A DNA stretch of 5,254 nucleotides from Candidatus Cloacimonadota bacterium. Its GTDB lineage: Bacteria > Cloacimonadota > Cloacimonadia > Cloacimonadales > Cloacimonadaceae. A program made the translations under genes and the position numbers. The DNA is taken from contig VGPI01000144.1 in the NCBI GenBank assembly GCA_016875595.1, positions 1-5,254 of the forward strand. Direction: 5' to 3'. How positions within the stretch are numbered: the stretch's first letter is position 1; every line of letters starts with the position of its first letter. Below the pieces are notes generated by a model. It was not told the origin of the DNA. It was given only the letters and a program-made list of their open reading frames with translations, and ran no database searches. Below are positions 1 through 5,254 of this stretch, piece after piece.

Positions 1-90
1 AAGGCGCGTCTGCTCCTGATCGATGCCATCAGACGGGTCTTTGCCATATCCTTCGATCTGATGGGAATCAGTGCGCCGGAGAAGATGTAA
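1..90 (+). CDS. argS: Arginyl-tRNA synthetase, C-terminal end (partial)
   Basis: Only the last 29 codons are present, read in frame 1 and closed by TAA; the gene starts upstream of the window. ArgS is a cytoplasmic class I synthetase that attaches arginine to tRNA-Arg. The visible peptide begins KARLLLIDAIRRVF and ends LMGISAPEKM. This matches the usual last helix and tail of the ArgS DALR anticodon-binding domain, where bacterial members typically read R-L-x-L-x-x-A-V-R-x-V-L and end in G-(V/I)-S-A-P-E-(R/K)-M. What is seen is the short match. The identification rests on family knowledge, and nothing can be said about the catalytic domain. The next gene begins 16 bases downstream, so the two are probably co-transcribed. 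Confidence 0.8.
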   Translation, partial: KARLLLIDAIRRVFAISFDLMGISAPEKM

Positions 91-106
91 TCCCACTGGA
101 CGACCG

Positions 107-583
107 ATGCTATCCATCCGAAGAATGACGTTTGAAGACCTTGATGATGTGATCGGGATTGAAAACAGCGTCTTTGGCAATCCATGGTCGCGTACTGCAT
201 TTGAAAGTATCCTGAACCATGATTGCTTCGTCTTGATCGATGGCGAGAAGATTGCCGGTTACATCTGCTGTATATGCGTTCTGGATGAATGTTCGATCTC
301 CAATGTCGCCATTACGCCGGGTTCTCAGGGCAAGGGCTTTGGTAACTGGCTGATGAAGAGCATGATGCAGAATATGAAAGAACATGGCATCAATGTGTTT
401 TACCTCGAAGTGCGGCGCTCCAATGAAAGAGCTCTCTTTCTCTATGAGAAGCTGGGTTTTCGCTGGCTGGCGATCCGTAAAAACTATTATATCAACCCTC
501 AGGAAGATGCCATCGTCATGGCTTATGCCTTTGATCCCGGCTTTTTCCGCCAGACAACCTGGACTGCTGATGAAGGACTATGA
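107..583 (+). CDS. rimI: RimI-type GNAT protein N-acetyltransferase
   Basis: A 158-residue cytoplasmic GNAT-fold enzyme. RimI transfers acetyl from acetyl-CoA to the N-terminal alpha-amine of ribosomal protein S18, and homologues can act on other N-termini. Motifs seen: NPWS at residues 25-28 (FPWS in E. coli RimI); the acetyl-CoA pyrophosphate loop QGKGFG at 74-79 after the SNVAITP strand; YLEVRRSN at 99-106, whose E101 matches the proposed catalytic Glu; LYEKLGF at 112-118, whose Y113 matches the proposed catalytic Tyr; and RKNYY followed by EDAIVMA near the end. An 18-residue tail follows that the E. coli protein lacks. I chose ATG 107 because LSIRRMTFEDL is a normal GNAT beginning; GTG 71 would overlap argS and add an unconserved Arg-rich leader. 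The ribosome binding site is weak. The stop overlaps the nadB start. RimI is often next to tsaB or tsaD, neither of which is visible here. Confidence 0.9.
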   Translation: MLSIRRMTFEDLDDVIGIENSVFGNPWSRTAFESILNHDCFVLIDGEKIAGYICCICVLDECSISNVAITPGSQGKGFGNWLMKSMMQNMKEHGINVFYLEVRRSNERALFLYEKLGFRWLAIRKNYYINPQEDAIVMAYAFDPGFFRQTTWTADEGL

Positions 584-2168
584 TTTTTTGGTGATCGGCA
601 GTGGAATTGCCGGCTTGGTGTATGCTCTGCAGGTGGCACGATGCGGAAAAGTGGCGATAGTCACCAAAAGTTCGCTGCTCGAGTGCAACACCGCTTACGC
701 CCAGGGTGGCATTGCAGCCGTACTGGATGCGCATGATTCCTTTGAACAACATCTGCAGGATACGCTCAAAGCCGGAGCTGATCTGGGTAAAAAGGAAGTT
801 ATCCGGGCGGTTATTGAGCAGGGACCCAAACTGATCCAATACCTGGTGGATATGGGAACCGATTTTACCCGGGAAGATGGACACTACGACCAAAAACTGG
901 AGAATTTGTCCCTGACCCGGGAAGGCGGTCACAGTCACCGACGGGTTGCTTATGCCGCCGATTCCACCGGCAGAAAGATCATGGAATCACTCGTGGTGCA
1001 ATGCACTAAATGCCCTCAGATCGATATCTATGAGAAGCATATCGCCATCGACCTCATAACTCAGCATCACATCATGCAAAATCATGGCTTCATTCCGGGG
1101 ATCTCCTGCTGGGGTGCCTATGTAATGGATAACGCCACGAATGAAGTGGAAATTTTCCGTTCCCGCAAGACGATGCTTGCCACCGGAGGTGCTGCCCGTA
1201 TCTTTGGTCACAACACCAATTCCGTGGTCGCCACCGGAGACGGAATGGCAATGGCACGCCTGGCGGGTGCGCGGCTGGTCAATATGGAATTTGTCCAGTT
1301 TCATCCCACCTCCTTCTATTCTCCCAGCGGAGAGACCTTCCTGATCACCGAAGCCCTGCGGGGAGAGGGAGCGATCCTTCGACTTGCCGATGGCAGTGAG
1401 TTTATGCACAATTACCATCCCCAGGGCTGTCTGGCACCGCGTGATGTGGTCTCCCGGGCAATAGACACCGAACTCAAGAAACGGGGAGATAAATTTTGCT
1501 ATCTGGATGCTACCGCGGTTCCAAAGGATATCCTGCTCAAGCACTTTCCCAATATTGACGAAAAATGCCGTCAATACGGGATTGACTTCATCGTTGAACC
1601 GATCCCTATTACACCCGCGGCGCATTATTTTTGCGGTGGTATCCTTGCCACGATCAATGGGATCACCGATATTAAAAACCTCTTTGCCGCCGGAGAAGTG
1701 GCATGTAGCGGATTGCATGGCGCCAATCGTCTGGCGTCCAATTCTCTCCTGGAGTCACTGGTCATTGCCTTCAATGCCGGCAATCATCCCTCCAATCTCG
1801 ATGATGTGGATTTTCCCCAGATCCCTCCCTGGCGGCAACTGGACGTATTCAACGAGAACGAATGGGTCATCATCTCCCACAATCGGGAGATCATTGGCAC
1901 CATTATGAACGGCTATGTCGGCATTATCCGCAACCGCCGCCTGCTCAAATACGCCCTCCAGCGCATGGAGAATATCTACAATGAGATCAATAACTTCTAC
2001 CAGCATAATGCCGTTCGGCCAGAGGTGGTGGAAACCCGCAATATGGCGATTATTGCCATTGCCGTGATACGTAGTGCCCTGATACGTAAGGAAAGCCGTG
2101 GCGCTCACTATGTGGTTGACTATCCCGAGCGCGATGATGCCCAGTATCTGATCGATACGATCCTGTAA
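570..2168 (+). CDS. nadB: L-aspartate oxidase
   Basis: A 532-residue FAD enzyme (E. coli NadB has 540) that oxidises L-aspartate to iminoaspartate, the first step of de novo NAD synthesis. NadA then makes quinolinate. Fumarate or O2 reoxidises the flavin. Seen in order: the FAD-binding GSGIAG at residues 10-15; NTAYAQGGIAAV at 40-51; LTREGGHSHRR at 115-125; MEFVQFHPTS at 239-248; TEALRGEGA at 260-268; LAPRDVVSRAID at 288-299; PAAHYFCGG at 349-357; and GLHGANRLASNSLLE at 381-395. The catalytic set known for E. coli NadB appears as E118, H245, R291, H352 and R387, shifted by at most three residues. The C-terminal helical domain ends with IRKESRGAHY. ATG 570 lies 14 bases inside the rimI end, so translation is probably coupled; the upstream signal is only a weak GGA. 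Longer in-frame starts back to 384 run through rimI codons. Succinate dehydrogenase flavoprotein is excluded by NadB-specific motifs. nadA and nadC are not in the window. Confidence 0.97.
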   Translation: MKDYDFLVIGSGIAGLVYALQVARCGKVAIVTKSSLLECNTAYAQGGIAAVLDAHDSFEQHLQDTLKAGADLGKKEVIRAVIEQGPKLIQYLVDMGTDFTREDGHYDQKLENLSLTREGGHSHRRVAYAADSTGRKIMESLVVQCTKCPQIDIYEKHIAIDLITQHHIMQNHGFIPGISCWGAYVMDNATNEVEIFRSRKTMLATGGAARIFGHNTNSVVATGDGMAMARLAGARLVNMEFVQFHPTSFYSPSGETFLITEALRGEGAILRLADGSEFMHNYHPQGCLAPRDVVSRAIDTELKKRGDKFCYLDATAVPKDILLKHFPNIDEKCRQYGIDFIVEPIPITPAAHYFCGGILATINGITDIKNLFAAGEVACSGLHGANRLASNSLLESLVIAFNAGNHPSNLDDVDFPQIPPWRQLDVFNENEWVIISHNREIIGTIMNGYVGIIRNRRLLKYALQRMENIYNEINNFYQHNAVRPEVVETRNMAIIAIAVIRSALIRKESRGAHYVVDYPERDDAQYLIDTIL

Positions 2169-2172
2169 GGGA
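2167..2172 (+). promoter_or_regulatory. Shine-Dalgarno site for tmk, overlapping the nadB stop
   Basis: AAGGGA begins inside the TAA of nadB. It lies 4 bases before ATG 2177 and 7 bases before the adjacent ATG 2180. The spacing favours the second ATG as the real tmk start, a one-residue difference. Its overlap with the nadB stop suggests translational coupling of the two genes. Confidence 0.55.
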
Positions 2173-2176
2173 ATGG

Positions 2177-2809
2177 ATGATGAAAGGTAAATTCATTACA
2201 TTCGAAGGTGTGGAAGGCAGCGGTAAGAGCACACAGATCAAGCTGTTATCCGCTGAATTGAGCCGTTGTGGGATCCCCTTCCTCTGCACCCGAGAACCCG
2301 GTGGACCGGCAATCAGCGAAGAGATCCGCCGCATCCTGCTTAATCCAGTTTTCTCCGCCATGCTGCCCCGAACCGAACTGCTCCTGTATATGGCAAGCCG
2401 TTGTCAGCACACCGGTGAGTGGATCATTCCCGCTCTCGTTGATGGCAAAACCGTCTTATGCGACCGCTATTACGATTCCACTTTTGCCTATCAGGGAGCT
2501 GCCCGCAACCTGAATCATGACAGCATAGAATTCCTGACCAACCTTGCCACTTTCGGCACAGTCCCCGATCTTACCATTCTGCTCGACCTGCCCGTGGATA
2601 AGGGACGGGAACGGATCAAGGATCGTTACCTGGACCGTCTGGAGCAGGAAAACCCGGATTTTCACGAAAAGGTAAGACAACAATATCTGGTACTTGCTGC
2701 CCAAAACGGCACTCGCTATTTGGTTGTCGATGCCGGCAGAGATATCTTATCTCTACATCTGGATATCTGTACCGCCGTTTTGAAACTGATCGGCGTTACA
2801 GATGTTTAG
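2177..2809 (+). CDS. tmk: Thymidylate kinase
   Basis: A 210-residue cytoplasmic P-loop kinase, the usual family length, that phosphorylates dTMP to dTDP with ATP on the way to dTTP. Seen: FEGVEGSGKST at residues 9-19 (Walker A); TREPGG at 38-43 (dTMP-binding loop); CDRYYDST at 95-102, the DR(Y/F) motif; AYQGAAR at 104-110; the lid RIKDRYLDRLE at 146-156, carrying basic residues as in the E. coli-type enzymes; then FHEKVRQQY at 162-170 and a final YLVVDAG strand. A plain Gly in the P-loop together with arginines in the lid fits the bacterial type. The lid looks one residue shorter than in E. coli, a comparison made from memory. The first two codons are both ATG (2177 and 2180); ribosome-site spacing favours the second. 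The gene follows nadB by 8 bases and is followed by a 65-base gap. Confidence 0.96.
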   Translation: MMKGKFITFEGVEGSGKSTQIKLLSAELSRCGIPFLCTREPGGPAISEEIRRILLNPVFSAMLPRTELLLYMASRCQHTGEWIIPALVDGKTVLCDRYYDSTFAYQGAARNLNHDSIEFLTNLATFGTVPDLTILLDLPVDKGRERIKDRYLDRLEQENPDFHEKVRQQYLVLAAQNGTRYLVVDAGRDILSLHLDICTAVLKLIGVTDV

Positions 2810-2882
2810 ACCCGCATATGCCGCGCTGAAGGAAGCGCTTCCTAAGTGGGCGGTTAATTTGATAGGAGATACAAATGCTTAG
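2802..2882 (+). CDS. Possible 26-residue bridging small ORF
   Basis: The frame opens at an ATG 8 bases before the end of tmk and closes at a TAG 8 bases inside the peptidase gene, so it spans the whole gap with overlaps at both ends. The peptide starts MFRPAYAALKEALPKW and ends LIGDTNA, with a short amphipathic-looking stretch at residues 6-19. I recognise no family. There is no clear Shine-Dalgarno; translation could occur only by reinitiation after tmk, since the start lies 5 bases before the tmk stop codon. It could be a leader that carries ribosomes to the peptidase start, a remnant of a lost gene, or chance. Frames of this length are common by chance, so confidence is low. Confidence 0.18.
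   Translation: MFRPAYAALKEALPKWAVNLIGDTNA
2830..2843. repeat. 14-bp perfect palindrome between tmk and the peptidase gene
   Basis: AGGAAGCGCTTCCT is its own reverse complement. It sits in the only substantial gap between genes of the run, 31 bases upstream of the peptidase start. It is too compact to make a normal terminator hairpin because it has no loop, and no T-tract follows. It could be a dimeric regulator's operator or a chance palindrome. Confidence 0.45.
2864..2868 (+). promoter_or_regulatory. Shine-Dalgarno site for the S41 peptidase
   Basis: AGGAG lies 6 bases before ATG 2875, a near-ideal spacing. It fixes the start of the peptidase and shows that this organism uses anti-SD recognition. 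Confidence 0.75.
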
Positions 2883-4479
2883 ACCCAAACAGAGATTAGC
2901 CCTGTGGACGATCGCCGGAATCTGGCTCTTATCCGGGATCCTCTTGTTCCTGTCAGCCAATGCCTTTGCCCAATCGCAGGCATCCCGCTCGACGGATATC
3001 TATTCACAGCTCCAGTTGTTTAACGAAGTCTTACTGAAGCTCCGGCAGAACTATGTCACCGATCTCAGTGACGAGGAATTGATCCAGGCAGCGATCAAGG
3101 GCATGCTCTCTTCGGCCGATCCGCACACCAATTTCTTTACCCCCAACGAATTCACCGATTTTACCACCTCCACCCGGGGAGAATTTGGCGGTCTCGGCAT
3201 CCAGATCGATAAGAAAGGCGATTATATCACCGTGGTCTCACCAATCGAAGGTACTCCCGCCTACCGGATGGGGATCACTTCCGGAGACCGCATCATCAGC
3301 GTCGATGGCGTCAGCATCATCGGTGCCAGCACCGACGACGCCATTAGTAAAATGAGAGGTGACATCGGAACCAAGGTCAGGATCACGATCAGCCGGCCTG
3401 GTGTGCAGAAACCGTTGGAATACGAGATCATCCGTGAAGCCATCAAGATCAAGAGCGTACCCTATGCCTTTGTTCTGGACAACGGCGTCGGTTACATCCG
3501 GATCAGTCAGTTCAGTGAAAATACTACCCGTGAATTACGCACCGCTCTGAGCGAACTGGAAACGGCAGGCATCGGCGGACTCCTGATCGATCTGCGCTGG
3601 AATCCCGGCGGATTGCTTGATCAGGCGATCGATACGGTCAATGAATTCATCGGGTCGAATAAGCTGGTGGTGGAAACCAAGGGACGTCTCCCCGAATCAA
3701 ACCGCCAGTATCTCACGCGGTTCCCTGCCCGCGAGCGGAATTATCCGATCATTGTCATGGTCAACGAGGCTTCTGCCAGTGCTTCCGAGATCTTTGCCGG
3801 CTCCCTGCAGGACTGGGATAAAGGTCTCGTCGTCGGCAAGACCACTTTTGGAAAGGGCTCGGTGCAACAGCTCTACCCCCTCAGCAACGGTTATGGCGCG
3901 AAAATCACCACTTCCTATTATTATATCAAATCCGGAAGATGCATCCACAAGACGATCAACGACCGCATCCTGCGCGGGCAATACGTGACTGAGGATGAGA
4001 TCAAGTCCGATGATGAAACCAGCCATAAAAGCGTCTATTACACTGTGAATAAACGCGTGGTCTATGGTGGAGGAGGCATAACCCCCGATCTGGTCTTGGA
4101 ATCGGATCTCCTGACCAATCTCGGCGCTGAACTCCGGCGCAAAAACATCTTCTTCGATTTTGCCGTCAATTACGTGATTTCCCACGATCATCAAGTGCCC
4201 AAGGACTTTCAGGTCAGCCAGGATATTTTCGATGAGTTTCTGCAGTATGCCACCGCTCAGGATGTCAAGTTCACTCCCGTGGAAGTCGATTCTGCTGCCG
4301 CCTTTATCAGAAACACCATCCGTAGCGAGATCGTCGGCAAGGTTTATGGAGAAAAAGAGGCATACAAGATTTCCATCAATCAGGATCGTCAGTTGCAGGA
4401 GGCGATCGCTCTTTTTAACCGGTTCAATACTATGGCTCAGATGTTTGAATATGCCGCTTCCCTGCAGGCGAGAAACTAA
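2875..4479 (+). CDS. Exported S41 C-terminal processing peptidase (CtpA/Prc type)
   Basis: A 534-residue serine protease expected outside the inner membrane, where this family trims or degrades envelope proteins from their C-termini. Seen: a signal peptide with basic MLRPKQR, a hydrophobic stretch at about residues 10-28 and a likely cut after ANAFA (residue 32); an N-terminal helical part with DPHTNFFTP at 82-90; a PDZ domain at about 103-185 with GGLGI, GDRIISVDG and GTKVRITISRPG; and the S41 core with GYIRISQF at 206-213, IDLRWNPGG at 238-246 and NEASASASEIFAG at 297-309. The Ser-Lys catalytic pair is S302 and K327 (in FGKGSVQQ, 325-332), 25 residues apart as in E. coli Prc, with Q331 in the matching position. 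GGGGITPD at 398-405 is followed by a helical C-terminal extension of about 120 residues. The usual Y-x-x-P-S-G-R reads YYIKSGR, so the Pro is Lys (352). Substrates cannot be predicted. The AGGAG site supports the start. Confidence 0.95.
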   Translation: MLRPKQRLALWTIAGIWLLSGILLFLSANAFAQSQASRSTDIYSQLQLFNEVLLKLRQNYVTDLSDEELIQAAIKGMLSSADPHTNFFTPNEFTDFTTSTRGEFGGLGIQIDKKGDYITVVSPIEGTPAYRMGITSGDRIISVDGVSIIGASTDDAISKMRGDIGTKVRITISRPGVQKPLEYEIIREAIKIKSVPYAFVLDNGVGYIRISQFSENTTRELRTALSELETAGIGGLLIDLRWNPGGLLDQAIDTVNEFIGSNKLVVETKGRLPESNRQYLTRFPARERNYPIIVMVNEASASASEIFAGSLQDWDKGLVVGKTTFGKGSVQQLYPLSNGYGAKITTSYYYIKSGRCIHKTINDRILRGQYVTEDEIKSDDETSHKSVYYTVNKRVVYGGGGITPDLVLESDLLTNLGAELRRKNIFFDFAVNYVISHDHQVPKDFQVSQDIFDEFLQYATAQDVKFTPVEVDSAAAFIRNTIRSEIVGKVYGEKEAYKISINQDRQLQEAIALFNRFNTMAQMFEYAASLQARN

Positions 4480-4496
4480 TCCCAAGACGATGATTC

Positions 4497-4502
4497 AGGA
4501 GG
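4497..4502 (+). promoter_or_regulatory. Shine-Dalgarno site for the response regulator
   Basis: AGGAGG is a full consensus site. It is 1 base from ATG 4504 and 4 bases from ATG 4507, so the second ATG is the likelier start. It lies in the 24-base gap after the peptidase stop and rules out the later Met at 4534, which would be about 31 bases away. Confidence 0.75.
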
Positions 4503-4503
4503 A

Positions 4504-5148
4504 ATGATGGAAATTGCCGAAATCTACCGCAATATGCTAATTTATGCTGCTGATGACGATGCGATAAATCTCAAGCTGCTCAAGACAAACCTGATCCAGA
4601 ACGGCTTCCAGCGCATCGAGGTCTTCCTATCCGGAGAAGCACTGATGCATCGGCTGGAGGAAAGTCCCCCTGATCTGATCCTGCTGGATATCATGATGCC
4701 GGGGATCAGCGGGTATGATGTGTTGCATCATATTAAAAACAACCCCCGTCTGTCTCATATCCCCGTGATCATGATCACGGCTGCCCCCCTCGAGGAGGAA
4801 ATGGAGCCCCTGCAAACAAGCTTCGAACTCGGTGCCATGGATTACATCAGCAAACCCTTTGCCACCGTCGAACTTATTATGCGCATCTTATCTGCTCTCA
4901 GAATAGAAGCTCAACGCCAGGAACTGGAAAAAGCTGCCAAGCAGATCTCGTCCCTGGAAAAACTCCTCCCCATCTGCTCCTACTGCAAAAAAGTCCGCTC
5001 CGATCTTGATTACTGGGAAGAAGTTGAGATTTATATCTCCCAGCATACCGACACCATGTTCAGCCACAGCATCTGCCCCCATTGCTATGAAACCCATATT
5101 AAACCGCAATTGAACGCCTTGCGTAACAAGAAAAAACAGGACTCCTGA
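4504..5148 (+). CDS. Response regulator: receiver domain plus C-terminal CxxC...CxxC module
   Basis: A 214-residue cytoplasmic protein. Residues 11-130 form a CheY-like receiver: acidic pocket D17/D18, phospho-acceptor D62 in LILLDIMMPGISG, T92 in VIMITA and K117 in ISKPF, so all the switch residues are present. A charged helix at about 128-155 (EAQRQELEKAAKQISSLEKL) looks like a coiled-coil linker. It is followed by LLPICSYCKKVRSDLDYW, EEVEIYISQH and FSHSICPHCYE. C158, C161, C191 and C194, possibly with H188, could bind a metal. Modules of this form recur at the ends of receiver and PAS proteins in many bacteria, but I know of no established function. There is no DNA-binding helix-turn-helix, GGDEF, HD-GYP or kinase domain, so the output is unknown and may be protein contact. 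No partner histidine kinase is visible. The start is 4504 or, by ribosome-site spacing, 4507. The peptidase ends 24 bases upstream. Confidence 0.93.
   Translation: MMEIAEIYRNMLIYAADDDAINLKLLKTNLIQNGFQRIEVFLSGEALMHRLEESPPDLILLDIMMPGISGYDVLHHIKNNPRLSHIPVIMITAAPLEEEMEPLQTSFELGAMDYISKPFATVELIMRILSALRIEAQRQELEKAAKQISSLEKLLPICSYCKKVRSDLDYWEEVEIYISQHTDTMFSHSICPHCYETHIKPQLNALRNKKKQDS
4763..4780. repeat. 18-bp perfect palindrome inside the response regulator gene
   Basis: CCGTGATCATGATCACGG is its own reverse complement and contains two GATC sites. It encodes the conserved receiver strand PVIMITA, where GTG-ATC-ATG-ATC-ACG falls naturally from the codons, so coding constraint is the simplest explanation. 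Confidence 0.35.
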
Positions 5149-5165
5149 AGCAATATCCTACTGCC

Positions 5166-5203
5166 AGGTATGCAGGGGTTCCGCTTCGCTCCCCGCCCTG
5201 CCT
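5166..5203. repeat. Imperfect inverted repeat downstream of the response regulator
   Basis: Two alternative stems are visible: GGGG (5175-5178) with CCCC (5191-5194) around a 12-base loop, or GCAGGG (5172-5177) with CCCTGC (5196-5201). The outer AGG and CCT also match. No T-tract follows. The G/C-run composition differs from the neighbouring coding DNA and resembles interspersed intergenic palindromic elements, but a single copy in the window cannot prove that. Confidence 0.4.
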
Positions 5204-5209
5204 AAGATG

Positions 5210-5237
5210 GTGTCGCCCCTCCGGGGCTTATTGATAC
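5210..5237 (+). terminator. Possible terminator hairpin
   Basis: GCCCC (5215-5219) pairs with GGGGC (5223-5227) around a three-base TCC loop and is followed by TTATT. GTGTC (5210-5214) can also pair with GATAC (5233-5237), with one G-T pair, if TTATT bulges out. The stem is strong but the T-tract is short and broken, so it may end transcription inefficiently or be part of a palindromic repeat. It lies 66 bases after the response regulator stop. The remaining 17 bases of the window hold nothing I can identify. Confidence 0.4.
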
Positions 5238-5254
5238 GGTTCCCGGTGTGGTTG

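Noticed and set aside
71..106. GTG start at 71 extending rimI upstream into argS
   Set aside because: It would add an unconserved Arg-rich leader (MRRRRC...) that overlaps argS codons; ATG 107 gives a normal GNAT N-terminus.
384..569. Longer nadB start at 384
   Set aside because: The extra 62 residues are rimI codons read out of frame; the FAD-binding motif sits at residue 10 from ATG 570, as expected.
987..1718. 243-codon open frame on the minus strand
   Set aside because: It is antisense to conserved nadB codons, matches no recognised family, and has no sign of its own expression signals.
2050..2361. Minus-strand frame across the nadB-tmk junction
   Set aside because: It covers two conserved coding ends and the tmk P-loop; no family features are seen.
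2810..2874. Promoter for the peptidase gene in the 65-base gap
   Set aside because: I found no convincing -35/-10 pair; TTAATT and GATAGG do not have a suitable partner at proper spacing.
3697..4485. 262-codon open frame on the minus strand
   Set aside because: It lies wholly opposite the well-supported S41 peptidase, has no recognisable domain, and follows from the codon bias of the real gene.
5170..5205. ATG-started 11-codon frame in the 3' non-coding tract
   Set aside because: It is very short, lacks a ribosome site, and is built from the inverted repeat.
1..5254. CRISPR arrays, tRNA or rRNA genes, insertion sequences, toxin-antitoxin or phage genes
   Set aside because: No regularly spaced repeats, cloverleaf sequences, transposase motifs or defence domains are visible on either strand.

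Overview
The window is a compact, entirely plus-strand run of bacterial housekeeping genes. In order it holds the 3' end of argS (arginyl-tRNA synthetase), rimI (N-acetyltransferase), nadB (L-aspartate oxidase), tmk (dTMP kinase), an exported S41 C-terminal processing peptidase, and a response regulator with a cysteine-rich C-terminal module. About 106 bases of hairpin-rich non-coding DNA close the window. Gaps between genes are 16, -14, 8, 65 and 24 bases. No promoter is recognisable inside the run, so it probably forms one operon or a few overlapping transcripts.

The organism is a bacterium. The peptidase has a signal peptide and a domain order (PDZ, S41 core, long C-terminal extension) common in Gram-negatives. 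Good Shine-Dalgarno sequences precede the peptidase (AGGAG) and the regulator (AGGAGG), which argues against typical Bacteroidota. Base composition looks balanced and ATC is favoured for Ile. My guess, from style and not from a search, is an uncultured lineage near the FCB group such as Cloacimonadota. Confidence in that is low.

Layout: positions 1-90 hold the argS C-terminus. Positions 107-583 hold rimI. Positions 570-2168 hold nadB, whose start codon lies inside the rimI end. Positions 2177-2809 hold tmk. The 65-base gap after tmk contains a 14-bp perfect palindrome and is fully spanned by a 26-codon reading frame that overlaps both flanking genes by 8 bases. Positions 2875-4479 hold the S41 peptidase and 4504-5148 the response regulator. 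Positions 5149-5254 hold two inverted repeats, the second of which could be a terminator.

The genes do not form one pathway. They cover tRNA charging, protein N-acetylation, the first step of NAD synthesis, dTTP supply, periplasmic proteolysis and signalling. The least understood part is the CxxC...CxxC module of the response regulator, a known recurrent but functionally unassigned output. I see no convincing undescribed system. The items most worth checking are that module, the bridging small frame with its palindrome, and the hairpin tract at the 3' edge.
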